A stretch of DNA of 64,000 bases, taken from NCBI RefSeq assembly GCF_008692845.1, contig NZ_VXJW01000008.1, positions 1 to 64,000 on the forward strand, read 5' to 3'. This stretch comes from Salmonella enterica subsp. arizonae (GTDB lineage: Bacteria > Pseudomonadota > Gammaproteobacteria > Enterobacterales > Enterobacteriaceae). Made by a program: the position numbers and the translations under genes. The notes below the pieces were generated by a model that was given only the letters and a program-made list of their open reading frames with translations, made no database searches and was not told where the DNA came from. Shown one piece after another: positions 49,268 to 58,819 of the stretch (its first letter is position 1; each line of letters starts with the position of its first letter).

Positions 49268-49313
49268 ATTAGAGAGCTTATCCGCTTTATGACATGGAGA
49301 GAGAGGATTTCTC

Positions 49314-50420
49314 ATGCGTATTCTGTTTGTCGGTCCACCACTGTATGGTCTGCTATACCCTGTGCTGTCCCTGGCGCAAGCGTTTCGTGTTAATGGCCAT
49401 GAAGTGCTGATTGCAAGCGGTGGAAAATTTGCACAGAAAGCGGCAGAAGCTGGCTTGGTGGTATTTGACGCTGCGCCAGGTTTCGATTCAGAAGCGGGTT
49501 ATCGCCGTCAGGAGGCATTGCGAAAAGAAAATAACATTGGAACAAAAATGGGGAACTTCTCATTCTTCAGCGAAGAAATGACCGACCCGCTGGTCGCGTT
49601 CGCCGGACAGTGGCGGCCAGATCTCATCGTCTACCCTCCCCTTGGGGTCGTTGGGCCATTGATTGCCGCTAAGTATGGCATTCCGGTAGTGATGCAAACC
49701 GTCGGCTTCGGCCATACGCCCTGGCACATTAAAGGCGTGACGAAATCACTTTCTAACGCCTACCGCCGCCATGGGGTCAGCGCTCCGCCAAGAGATCTGG
49801 CGTGGATAGACGTCACACCGCCCAGCATGAGCATACTGCAAAATGACGGAGAGCCGGTTATCTCCATGCAATATGTCCCGTATAACGGCGGCGCCGTCTG
49901 GGAAGAATGGTGGGAACGTACACCTGATCGCAAGCGTCTTCTGGTCAGCCTCGGCACCGTCAAACCGATGGTGGATGGCCTGGATCTGATTTCTTGGGTA
50001 ATGGATTCCGCCGGCGAAGTAGATGCCGAAATAATCCTGCATCTTCCGGCAAACGCCCGCTCGGATTTACGTTCACTGCCGCCGAATGTCCGTCTGGTTG
50101 ACTGGCTTCCGATGGGCGTTTTCCTTAACGGCGCCGACGGTTTTATCCACCATGGCGGCGCAGGCAACACCCTGACGGCGCTGCATGCCGGCATTCCGCA
50201 GATAGTCTTTGGCCAGGGCGCCGACAGACCCGTCAATGCCCGCGCCGTGGTCGAGCGCGGATGCGGCATTATTCCCGGTAAGAGCGGACTTACGAGCAGC
50301 ATGATCAATACCTTCCTCGGTAATAGCGCGCTTCGCGAGGCATCGCTGGAGGTCGCGGCGGAAATGGCTGCGCAGCCTTGCCCGACTGAGGTAGCAAAAA
50401 AACTGATCGCCATGCTGTAG
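49314..50420 (+). CDS. iroB: IroB, enterobactin C-glucosyltransferase
   Basis: Transfers glucose from UDP-glucose to C5 of the catechol rings of enterobactin, making salmochelins that escape lipocalin-2. The 368-residue GT-B fold protein begins MRILFVGPPLYGLLYPVLSLAQAF and has the C-terminal UDP-sugar binding segment WLPMGVFLNGADGFIHHGGAGNTLTALHAG. The ATG follows GAGAGAGGA. First gene of iroBCDE, with a Fur box just upstream. Length and frame are normal. Confidence 0.97.
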   Translation: MRILFVGPPLYGLLYPVLSLAQAFRVNGHEVLIASGGKFAQKAAEAGLVVFDAAPGFDSEAGYRRQEALRKENNIGTKMGNFSFFSEEMTDPLVAFAGQWRPDLIVYPPLGVVGPLIAAKYGIPVVMQTVGFGHTPWHIKGVTKSLSNAYRRHGVSAPPRDLAWIDVTPPSMSILQNDGEPVISMQYVPYNGGAVWEEWWERTPDRKRLLVSLGTVKPMVDGLDLISWVMDSAGEVDAEIILHLPANARSDLRSLPPNVRLVDWLPMGVFLNGADGFIHHGGAGNTLTALHAGIPQIVFGQGADRPVNARAVVERGCGIIPGKSGLTSSMINTFLGNSALREASLEVAAEMAAQPCPTEVAKKLIAML

Positions 50421-50494
50421 CAGCGTAATGACAATATGGCGGCTGAGGCCTGCCGGTGTCGCCATATCTCATCTTTCACAGATAAGGAGGCTTA

Positions 50495-53400
50495 ATGCCC
50501 GCGACTCATTCCCCCATGCCCGCTCGTGCCTGGATAGTTCGCCTTGCCCGCGTGTGTTGGGAACGTAAAACACTGAGCACCATTGTCATCGTGGCATCGG
50601 TATCGACCATTTTACTGGCCGCGCTGACGCCGCTGATAACGCGTCAGGCCGTCAATGACGCGATAGCAGGCGATGCGACCCGCCTGCCGTTGCTCGCCTG
50701 CGGCCTGCTATTAATTGCACTTTTTGATTTCATCGGTAATTACGTGCGCCGCGGCTATGCCGGAGAACTCTCGTTGTGGGTTCAGCATACGTTACGTAGC
50801 CGCGCGTTCGACAGTATTCAAAAACTGGACGGAGCGGCCCAGGACGCTTTACGTACCGGACAGGTCATTTCGCGTACCAATAGCGATCTTCAACAGGTGC
50901 ATACCCTACTACAGATGTGTCCGGTGCCTCTGGCGGTGCTCACTTACTATATTGCCGGTATCGCGGTAATGCTGTGGATGTCGCCCTCCATGACGCTTAT
51001 CGTGGTTGGCGTACTGGCGGCCCTTGCCATTACCGCCCTGCACGCCCGTCGCCGTGTTTTCGCGCAAACGGGGCTTGCCTCAGACCGGCTGGCGCAGATA
51101 ACGGAACATATGCGCGAAGTACTGGAACAGATCCTGGTGGTGAAGTCCTGCGTGGCGGAGTTGCGCGAAACGCGCTGGCTCGATAGTCAGTCACGACAGA
51201 TGGTGCGGGTACGCATCGGCGCCGCTATCTCGCAGGCGATGCCGGGCGCAACCATGCTGGCGCTACCGGTGCTGGGGCAAATTATCCTGCTGTGCTATGG
51301 CGGATGGTCGGTGATGAACGGGCACATCGATCTGGGAACCTTCGTCGCGTTCGCGAGTTTTCTCGCCATGCTGACCGGCCCAACCCGCGTGCTGGCATCG
51401 TTCCTGGTTATCGCACAGCGCACTCAGGCGTCGGTGGAGCGCGTCTTCGCGCTTATCGACACACGTTCTCTAATGGAAGACGGTACCGAGTCGGTTGGGG
51501 GTCAGATTATCGGGCTGGACGTGGAGAAGATGAGTTTCCACTACGGCAACGACAACCGTATCCTCAACGAGACCTCGTTTTCCATTCACGCCGGTGAAAC
51601 CGTGGCGGTAGTTGGCGCCTCCGGCTCAGGAAAATCAACATTGTTGATGTTGCTGGCGCGCTTTTACGATCCCACCTCCGGCGGGGTGTGGCTTAACACC
51701 ACCAGGGGCCAACAAAATATTCGCGACCTGAAACTTACGGCGCTCCGTCGTCACGTTGGCGTAGTTTTTGAAGACGCTTTTCTGTTTGCCGGTACGGTGG
51801 CGGAAAATATCGCCTATGGGTATCCGCAGGCTACTCAGGACGATATTCGACGCGCCGCCGATGCCGCAGGCGCCAGCGGGTTCATTAATGCTCTGCCCCA
51901 GGGGTTTAACACCCGCCTGACCGAACGCGGAGCTAACCTCTCCGGCGGACAACGCCAGCGTATTGCGCTGGCCAGGGCATTGATTACCGCGCCGGAACTG
52001 TTGATCCTTGATGACACCACCTCGGCGGTCGATGCTGGCACCGAAGCGGAAATTAATACGGCTCTTGGGCGTTATGCCGATAGTGAACATATGTTGCTGG
52101 TGATTGCGCGCCGCCGTTCAACACTACAGTTAGCCGATCGGATCGTCGTGCTGGATAAAGGCCGCGTAGTGGATATCGGCACTCAGGCGGAACTGGACGC
52201 AAGATGTCCGACGTTCCGCTCGTTGATGCGTGGCGATGGTGATTTTCTCGCCCTCTCCCCAACGGAACAGCATGAGCTATGGCCAACAACGCAGTCGGCA
52301 AAATCCGACGACGCACATCAGTGCCAGACGCCCGCCGGAAAAGGTTTTGTCGACCGGATGACGCGCGTTCCGGAACGCGCCGTACAGATGGCGCTGGCAG
52401 GTCACGGGCGCCAGGTCTCATCGCTGCTGACGCCAGTGGCCTGGATGTTTGTCATCGCCGCCCTGCTTATCGCGCTTGATTCCGCCGCGGGCGTTGGCGT
52501 GCTGGTACTGTTGCAGCGCGGTATTGACTCAGGCGTTGCCGTAGGGAATATGTCGACTATCGGCATATCCGCCCTGCTCGCGCTGTGCCTGGTGGCGATC
52601 AGTTGGTGCTGCTATGCGCTGCAAACGATCTTCGCCGCCCGCGCGGCAGAGTCGGTACAGCATACGGTACGCTTACGCAGCTTCGGCCATCTGCTACGCC
52701 TGAGTCTCCCCTGGCACGAGAAGAACATCGATTCACGTCTTACCCGTATGACCGTCGATGTCGACTCACTCGCCCGTTTTCTACAAAACGGCCTTGCCAG
52801 TGCGGCAACCAGCATCGTGACGATGGTCGCTATCGCCGCTGCAATGTTCTGGCTTGACCCCATTCTTGCGTTAACGGCGTTAAGCGCCGTGCCTGTAGTG
52901 ATGCTGGCGACGTGGATTTATCGCCGTCTGAGCTCGCCTGCCTACGCGCAGGCACGGCTGGAGATTGGTAAGGTTAACAGTACGCTTCAGGAGAAGGTCT
53001 CCGGCCTGCGGGTAGTACAGTCGCACGGCCAGCAGGAGCAGGAAGCCGCCAGGCTACGGGCGTTATCAAACAACTTCCGCACCACCCGCGTGCGGGCGCA
53101 AAAATACCTTGCCGTCTATTTTCCGTTCCTGACCTTCTGCACCGAGGCCGCCTATGCCGCCGTGCTTTTAATCGGGGCGTCCCAGGTCGCCGGAGGCGAA
53201 ATGACGCCCGGTGTACTGGCAGCGTTCTTCCTGCTACAGGGGCAATTTTACGGCCCGGTTCAGCAGTTGTCAGGCATTGTCGATTCCTGGCAGCAGGCGA
53301 CCGCCAGCGGCAAACATATCAATGCGCTATTGGCGACTGAGGAAACGGAGAATATCGCACCGTCATCCATAACGCCCTCGACTGGCGCGCTGCGTCTGGA

Positions 53401-54148
53401 GGCATTAACGTTCCGCTATCCCGAAGAAACGCAACCTGCGCTCGATAATATCTCGCTCACCATTCCGCAAGGAACGATAGTCGCGGTGGTCGGACGTAGC
53501 GGCGCCGGCAAATCGACGCTGATTAAGCTGTTGGCCGGGCTCTACTCTCCCACCAGCGGGCGAATCCGCATCGGTGAGCGCGTAATTGATACGGCGTCGC
53601 TTACCGATTATCGTCGCCAGACGGGGCTGGTTTCTCAGGATGTCGCATTATTTAGCGGCGATATTGCCGAAAATATCCGCTATTCGCGGCCAGCCAGCAG
53701 CAACACGGAGGTAGAAATTGCGGCACGACGCGCGGGGCTGTTGGAAACCGTGCAACATCTGCCGCAGGGGTTTCGTACTCCGGTCAATAACGGCGGTTCG
53801 GATCTGTCTGCAGGTCAGCGTCAGTTGATTGCTCTCGCCCGCGCCCAACTGGCGCAGGCGCATATCCTGCTGCTCGACGAGGCGACAGCGCGTATCGACC
53901 GCAGCGCCGAGGAGCGCTTAATGACCTCGCTTACCAGGGTGACGCATACCGAGAAACGCATCGCGCTTATCGTCGCGCACCGGCTGACCACCGCTCGCCG
54001 TTGCGATGTTATTGTCGTAATCGATAAAGGATGTATCGCTGAATATGGCAGCCATGAGCAGTTGATAGCGACTCATGGCCTGTATGCTCGTCTGTGGCGG
54101 GACAGCGTCTGCCAGACACGCGATACGCAAGAAGAGGTTATGGGATAG
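50495..54148 (+). CDS. iroC: IroC, salmochelin ABC exporter (fused dimer)
   Basis: Inner membrane exporter of glucosylated enterobactin. The 1,217 residues are two complete half-transporters in tandem, each a six-helix domain followed by a nucleotide-binding domain. NBD1 has GASGSGKST, LSGGQRQRIAL and LLILDDTTSAVD; NBD2 has GRSGAGKST, LSAGQRQLIAL and ILLLDEATARID. NBD1 lacks the catalytic Glu (Asp instead) and its H-loop reads IARRRSTL (Arg for His), while NBD2's signature Gly is Ala and its H-loop IVAHRLTT is normal: one degenerate and one canonical ATP site. It is 74 bases after iroB; 108 bases separate it from iroD. Confidence 0.97.
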   Translation: MPATHSPMPARAWIVRLARVCWERKTLSTIVIVASVSTILLAALTPLITRQAVNDAIAGDATRLPLLACGLLLIALFDFIGNYVRRGYAGELSLWVQHTLRSRAFDSIQKLDGAAQDALRTGQVISRTNSDLQQVHTLLQMCPVPLAVLTYYIAGIAVMLWMSPSMTLIVVGVLAALAITALHARRRVFAQTGLASDRLAQITEHMREVLEQILVVKSCVAELRETRWLDSQSRQMVRVRIGAAISQAMPGATMLALPVLGQIILLCYGGWSVMNGHIDLGTFVAFASFLAMLTGPTRVLASFLVIAQRTQASVERVFALIDTRSLMEDGTESVGGQIIGLDVEKMSFHYGNDNRILNETSFSIHAGETVAVVGASGSGKSTLLMLLARFYDPTSGGVWLNTTRGQQNIRDLKLTALRRHVGVVFEDAFLFAGTVAENIAYGYPQATQDDIRRAADAAGASGFINALPQGFNTRLTERGANLSGGQRQRIALARALITAPELLILDDTTSAVDAGTEAEINTALGRYADSEHMLLVIARRRSTLQLADRIVVLDKGRVVDIGTQAELDARCPTFRSLMRGDGDFLALSPTEQHELWPTTQSAKSDDAHQCQTPAGKGFVDRMTRVPERAVQMALAGHGRQVSSLLTPVAWMFVIAALLIALDSAAGVGVLVLLQRGIDSGVAVGNMSTIGISALLALCLVAISWCCYALQTIFAARAAESVQHTVRLRSFGHLLRLSLPWHEKNIDSRLTRMTVDVDSLARFLQNGLASAATSIVTMVAIAAAMFWLDPILALTALSAVPVVMLATWIYRRLSSPAYAQARLEIGKVNSTLQEKVSGLRVVQSHGQQEQEAARLRALSNNFRTTRVRAQKYLAVYFPFLTFCTEAAYAAVLLIGASQVAGGEMTPGVLAAFFLLQGQFYGPVQQLSGIVDSWQQATASGKHINALLATEETENIAPSSITPSTGALRLEALTFRYPEETQPALDNISLTIPQGTIVAVVGRSGAGKSTLIKLLAGLYSPTSGRIRIGERVIDTASLTDYRRQTGLVSQDVALFSGDIAENIRYSRPASSNTEVEIAARRAGLLETVQHLPQGFRTPVNNGGSDLSAGQRQLIALARAQLAQAHILLLDEATARIDRSAEERLMTSLTRVTHTEKRIALIVAHRLTTARRCDVIVVIDKGCIAEYGSHEQLIATHGLYARLWRDSVCQTRDTQEEVMG

Positions 54149-54256
54149 TTTTTATCGACACGATTTACGCAAAAGAAAGCCCGCAAGCGGCTGTTCCTGT
54201 AACAGCCGTTTAGCTATTGAGACTGACCAAAATATCAATGAGATGGAATATCGATA

Positions 54257-55501
54257 ATGAGACTGAGCCCACCCGGAGATCCCGTCGCGATGCAGACTGC
54301 CGCGCGCCTTCGCCGCCAGCTCGCCGCCGGAAGCCAGGTTGACGTTTTCCACTTCTGGCAAGAGGCAAACTCGCTCGCGCTACCGCTGGTGACTGCGATT
54401 GACGGCACAGACGACGAACGGGAAGTCACCTTCCTGTGGCGTGCCGCCTATCCCTTACAGGGAGTTTATGTCCGTCTGAACCGTGTCACCGACAAAGACA
54501 ACGTGACGAAAGGTATGATGACTCAACTCCCCACAACGGATATCTGGCATCTGACCCTTCGCTTACCGGCATCCTACTGCGGTTCCTATACGATGACAGA
54601 AATACCACAGGAAACCCCGGACGAGACGGTATTGCAGCTTGGAAGCCGTTTCGCAACCCTTGTCGGGCAGGCAGACCCGCTGAACAGAACGCCGGGGATA
54701 AATGTTCGGGGCAATGCGCAGGAATCCATTCTGGCGCTGGATAATGCCCCGGCCCAGGAGGAGTGGTCTGGCCGCCGCGCTTACGCCGGGCAGCTTTTCA
54801 CCGCAGAACATCGGCTCGCCGGGCAACCTCGCTGTGTGCGGCTGTATCTTCCTGAGGTTCCTGTTATACAGCCGCTGGGTTTACTGGTCCTTACAGATGG
54901 CGAAACCTGGTTCGACCATCTTGGGGTGAGCGCCGCCATTGACGCCGCCATCAACAGTGGGCGCATCGCACCAGTGGCCGTGCTCGGCATTGATAACGTT
55001 GATGAGCATGAACGCGTCGCGATACTCGGCGGTCGCCGCGAACTGGTGCTGGATATCGCCGAACGCCTGCTGCCAACCATTCGCGCCGAACACCCTGAGC
55101 GGCGGTGGGCGGACCGTAGACAAACGGTGCTGGCCGGGCAAAGCCTCGGCGGCGTGACCGCGCTGATGGCTGCCCGCCACGTGCCAGAAAGCTTTGGCCT
55201 GGTATTAAGCCACTCGCCCTCGATGTGGTGGACGCCGGACAACCGCAGCCGCCCGGACCATTTCAGCGGAGAAGATCGCTCCTGGATCAGCGAACATGTG
55301 CTATCTGCGCCATCGCCAGCCGTACGCACGCATCTGTGCGTGGGATCGTTAGAAGGTTCGACGGTCCCGCAGGTAAAACAATTGCATGAAAAATTACGTG
55401 CCTCCGGCGTCGAAAGCCACTGCGACGTGTACACTGGCGGCCACGATTACGCATGGTGGCGCGGCGCGCTGATTGACGGTTTAAGCCTACTGCCCCGCTA
55501 A
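54257..55501 (+). CDS. iroD: IroD, ferric enterobactin/salmochelin esterase
   Basis: Cytoplasmic Fes-like esterase that cuts the trilactone of imported ferric salmochelin so iron can be released. The 414-residue protein has an N-terminal Fes domain (EVTFLWRAAYPLQGVYVRLNRVTDK) and a C-terminal alpha/beta hydrolase with the nucleophile motif GQSLGG (about 296) and a terminal GGHDYAWW containing the catalytic His. No signal peptide. It follows iroC in the Fur-controlled operon. Near the start, MRLSPPGDPVAMQ is used; an internal Met 11 codons further is possible. Confidence 0.95.
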   Translation: MRLSPPGDPVAMQTAARLRRQLAAGSQVDVFHFWQEANSLALPLVTAIDGTDDEREVTFLWRAAYPLQGVYVRLNRVTDKDNVTKGMMTQLPTTDIWHLTLRLPASYCGSYTMTEIPQETPDETVLQLGSRFATLVGQADPLNRTPGINVRGNAQESILALDNAPAQEEWSGRRAYAGQLFTAEHRLAGQPRCVRLYLPEVPVIQPLGLLVLTDGETWFDHLGVSAAIDAAINSGRIAPVAVLGIDNVDEHERVAILGGRRELVLDIAERLLPTIRAEHPERRWADRRQTVLAGQSLGGVTALMAARHVPESFGLVLSHSPSMWWTPDNRSRPDHFSGEDRSWISEHVLSAPSPAVRTHLCVGSLEGSTVPQVKQLHEKLRASGVESHCDVYTGGHDYAWWRGALIDGLSLLPR

Positions 55502-55534
55502 TACCTCACCTGCCAAAAAAGGAATAATCATCAG

Positions 55535-56482
55535 ATGTATGGTCGCGAGTACCGCCACAAGCGCTATCGTATAACGCTATTTTTAGCGAGCTTTTGTTTT
55601 CCCCTCGTCTATAGCAAGCTGAGTTATACGAAACCGGATATGCAGCCATTAGGGCCGAATATCGCCGATAAAGGTTCCGAATACTACAATTTCAGGGTCA
55701 ATGACTTCCAATCTGCCGATGGCGCAAGACATTATCGGGTGTGGACAGCTATCCCCTATAAACCCGCCCCGCCGTTGGGCTATCCGGTCCTATATATGCT
55801 GGATGGTAACGCGGTGATGGACAGGCTGTCGGAGGCGTTACTCAAACAGTTGGCAGATCATTCGCCGCCGGTGATTGTGGCGATTGGTTATCAGACAAAC
55901 CTGCCGTTTGATCTTAATGGCAGAGCTTATGACTATACGCCGGTGCTGGGAACTGGCAGCGAAGACAATGAAAATAATCCGCGCTTTCATCGTAAGACCG
56001 GCGGCGGGCCAGCGTTCCGCCAGCGACTAGAGACGCATATCGCGCCGCAGGTGGAGCAAGGAATAGCCATCAACCCCGAACGGCGCGGAGTGTGGGGGCA
56101 CTCTTATGGTGGCCTGTTCGTTTTGGACTCCTGGCTGTCGTCATCGTTCTTCTATATGTACTACAGTGCCAGCCCGTCGCTCAACAGAGATAATTTTGCC
56201 CTTTTGAAGCGCATCATGGCAGTGACCCCGCCGCCGTTCTGTCATAAAAAACTCATTATCATGGAAGGTTCTGCGTCGAGTGGAGATAGCAGGCAAAGCC
56301 AGATGGCCAGGCTCCTGCAAAAAGTTCAGAAGACCGTAATAACGCTTGAGAACAACGGCGTTAACGCTGCCTTACAGGACTATCCGGGCCAGGGCCATGG
56401 GCCCATGTTTAACGTCTCTTTTCGCAATGCGTTGCTGGATATCAGTCGCGAGCAGGCAGGCCAAAAGTCACGCTGCAATTAA
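55535..56482 (+). CDS. iroE: IroE, periplasmic salmochelin esterase
   Basis: Linearises salmochelin by a single cut in the periplasm before or during export. The 315-residue protein has an N-terminal uncleaved-type membrane anchor (YRITLFLASFCFPLVYSKL) and an alpha/beta hydrolase fold with GHSYGG (about 188) as nucleophile motif and a catalytic-His region YPGQGHGPMF. It follows iroD by 33 bases and is the last gene of the operon; iroN converges on it from the right. Confidence 0.95.
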   Translation: MYGREYRHKRYRITLFLASFCFPLVYSKLSYTKPDMQPLGPNIADKGSEYYNFRVNDFQSADGARHYRVWTAIPYKPAPPLGYPVLYMLDGNAVMDRLSEALLKQLADHSPPVIVAIGYQTNLPFDLNGRAYDYTPVLGTGSEDNENNPRFHRKTGGGPAFRQRLETHIAPQVEQGIAINPERRGVWGHSYGGLFVLDSWLSSSFFYMYYSASPSLNRDNFALLKRIMAVTPPPFCHKKLIIMEGSASSGDSRQSQMARLLQKVQKTVITLENNGVNAALQDYPGQGHGPMFNVSFRNALLDISREQAGQKSRCN

Positions 56483-56496
56483 CCCGTCGCCAGAAA

Positions 56497-56517
56497 ATGC
56501 CCGCCAGCGGCGGGCAT
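56497..56517 (-). terminator. Hairpin between convergent iroE and iroN
   Basis: ATGCCCGCC and GGCGGGCAT form a perfect 9-bp stem with a 3-base loop. Minus-strand transcription (iroN) is followed by TTTTC, so it probably ends iroN; it may also act on iroE transcripts. Confidence 0.75.
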
Positions 56518-56523
56518 AACCCA

Positions 56524-58704
56524 TCAAAACGACGCCGTCACACCGGCATAATAAGCCCGCCCCGGTTCGTTATAGGTATTTGCCCCTTCAGCGGAGCGAT
56601 AAATCTGTTTATCAAAGATATTGCTGATACCGACATTAAGACGCAGGTTCTTGTTGATATCGTAGTTAACGTTGGTGCCTACCAGTGAGTAAGCCCCCAG
56701 CGCTTTCCCGGACAATCCTTTGGTCTCTTCACTGCGCGACTCCGCATGCGTTCGCGGTTTTTGCTTGCCGTATAACGTCCAGTTGACGCCAGCGGAGAGC
56801 GCACTGGTGATAGTCCAGTCGAGGGAGGTATTCACCGTATATTTCGGGATTATCGATAACGGATTACCGGTATCTTTTTGCTCGGAGGTGATCATATAAG
56901 TCGCATTAGTATTCCAGTTCAGACGATCCGGCATCAGAGGAACAGCCATGCTGGCTTCAATACCTTCAACCAGAGCTTTCCCCCCGTTCTGCCATTGCAG
57001 TACATAAGCGCCCGATGAACTTTTCCCAATAATTTTATCGCCTGCGACAATCTTATTCTGATAATCGTTACGGAAATACGTTACGCTTGCATGGTAATCC
57101 TCTACGGTAAATTCCAGCCCAATCTCTTTATTGATGCTAATTTCAGGATCGAGATTCTTATTACCGACCAGGTAGCATCCCGCTCTTCCTGAAGGAAGAT
57201 CTTTGGGGCACCCATTACCTTTCGAATAAAGTAAATACCCTTCACTGGTCTGATACAAGTTCGGCGCCTTAAAGGCCCTGGCGATACCTGCTTTCATCTT
57301 GACGTATTCCCCTAACTCCTGGGAAAGGTTAAGACTGGGACTAAAATTACTACCGGATTCGCTCAGGTAGTCAAAACGCAGGCCTGGAATAATGTTGGTA
57401 CCGGCCATGGGTTCTATATTATCTTCAACGTACAGCGCGCTGATTTGCGATTTATTTTTGCTGCTACGATGAGCCGCCGAACCGGAAATCCCTGCGATAT
57501 TGTTATCGTTCACCGTCAAGCCAGTCGAAGATGGGTCCTCGAGGGCATCGCGGTTCCACTCCGCGCCGACGGTGAGCGTTTGCTCAAATAGCCATATCAC
57601 AGGGACATTCACCTCACCGCTGGTGCGATATGAGGTCAGGCGGTTAGTGGTGAACGTCTGGTCGTTGGTAATACGCCCCTCGCCGCCGCCGGAAAGCCCC
57701 TCATTCATGCGGGTATTATTGGTCTTTTCATAGTAAAACCCGAGACGGCTTTGCCCCCAGTCCCAGATACCGTGATGAGTAATACCGTAATTCTGTCGGT
57801 ACAGGCGGTTGGTCTCCCGCCCGGACTGCGCCAGACTTTTAGTGACCGCGTTTGAGGTGCTGTTTTGCGTATCGCCGGCATAGATATTTCCCTGTCGGCT
57901 GTATCCTGCTTCAAAATCGAGGATTTGCTGCGAGGTCATTTTCCATGAGAAGACGCTATTAATATCTTTATTGGTGACGCCTTCCCGCCCTGCGGCATTT
58001 TTCGTACCGGCTGAGGAGTTAATATCCCAGCTATCGGCGTCGGTTCTGTTAAGATTACCGTACAGCCGCATTGTCAACGCATCGCCAGCCAACGGGCCGC
58101 TAAGACTAAAGTTACCACGCCGGGTGTCGCCCTCTTTGCTATTTTCCGGCTGGTTGGTATAGAGCGACAGCGATCCGTGCCAGTCGTTAGTCGGGCGTTT
58201 GGTGATGATGTTCACCACCCCGCCTGCGGCGCCAGATCCATAGCGCGCGGCGGCGGGCCCACGGATAACTTCAATACGTTCTACCAGCTCCGGCGGCACC
58301 CAGTTCGTATCGCCACGGGTATCGCGTTCTCCACGCCAGCTATAGCGTACCGAATTTCGCGACGTCACCGGTACGCCGTCAATCAGCACTAAGGTATTTT
58401 CCGGCCCCATTCCGCGAATATCAATTTGTCGGTTATTCCCACGCGTCCCCGAGGCGCTATTGCCGGTAAGATTAACCCCCGGCATCTTACGAATAATATC
58501 GGAGAGATCGTTAACAGGAGGATTCTTCTGAATATCGTCACGGGTAATAATCGAAACACCTGGCTGTTGTTTTAATACTTGCTCGGCGGTGGATTCAACC
58601 ACCATAGTTTCGCCGTTGCCCTCAGAATATTCTGCTGCTGATAATGGACTATTAACCCCTGAAAAAACCACGGTTATTAACCAGAGGATCTTATTAACTC
58701 TCAT
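56524..58704 (-). CDS. iroN: IroN, TonB-dependent salmochelin/catecholate receptor
   Basis: Outer membrane receptor importing ferric salmochelin, enterobactin and related catecholates. The 726-residue precursor has a signal peptide (MRVNKILWLITVVFSGVNSPLSAA), a TonB box-like ETMVVEST, a plug domain (about 50-170, NRQIDIRGMGPENTLVLIDGVPV) and a 22-strand barrel ending in the family C-terminal AYYAGVTASF. The start is taken at MRVNKI; an ATG two codons upstream is possible. A strong Fur box lies upstream, so it is iron-repressed with iroBCDE. Confidence 0.97.
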   Translation of the reverse strand: MRVNKILWLITVVFSGVNSPLSAAEYSEGNGETMVVESTAEQVLKQQPGVSIITRDDIQKNPPVNDLSDIIRKMPGVNLTGNSASGTRGNNRQIDIRGMGPENTLVLIDGVPVTSRNSVRYSWRGERDTRGDTNWVPPELVERIEVIRGPAAARYGSGAAGGVVNIITKRPTNDWHGSLSLYTNQPENSKEGDTRRGNFSLSGPLAGDALTMRLYGNLNRTDADSWDINSSAGTKNAAGREGVTNKDINSVFSWKMTSQQILDFEAGYSRQGNIYAGDTQNSTSNAVTKSLAQSGRETNRLYRQNYGITHHGIWDWGQSRLGFYYEKTNNTRMNEGLSGGGEGRITNDQTFTTNRLTSYRTSGEVNVPVIWLFEQTLTVGAEWNRDALEDPSSTGLTVNDNNIAGISGSAAHRSSKNKSQISALYVEDNIEPMAGTNIIPGLRFDYLSESGSNFSPSLNLSQELGEYVKMKAGIARAFKAPNLYQTSEGYLLYSKGNGCPKDLPSGRAGCYLVGNKNLDPEISINKEIGLEFTVEDYHASVTYFRNDYQNKIVAGDKIIGKSSSGAYVLQWQNGGKALVEGIEASMAVPLMPDRLNWNTNATYMITSEQKDTGNPLSIIPKYTVNTSLDWTITSALSAGVNWTLYGKQKPRTHAESRSEETKGLSGKALGAYSLVGTNVNYDINKNLRLNVGISNIFDKQIYRSAEGANTYNEPGRAYYAGVTASF

Positions 58705-58798
58705 ACCCATTCCCTAAACAAAGTCTCAAGTAAAGCGGTTGTCCTCAAGCTCACATCCTTGCCAGGCTACGGCTATATAGTAATTATCACCATATACA

Positions 58799-58819
58799 AA
58801 TGATAATAATTATCATTCA
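58799..58819. promoter_or_regulatory. Fur box of iroN
   Basis: AATGATAATAATTATCATTC is close to the Fur consensus GATAATGATAATCATTATC and strongly palindromic, about 100 bases upstream of the iroN start. Confidence 0.9.

Noticed and set aside
49022-49315. Intact 97-codon minus-strand gene overlapping the iroB start
   Set aside because: Only part of it resembles a family and only when combined with other frames; its start overlaps iroB and it runs across the Fur box, so I list a possible relic instead.
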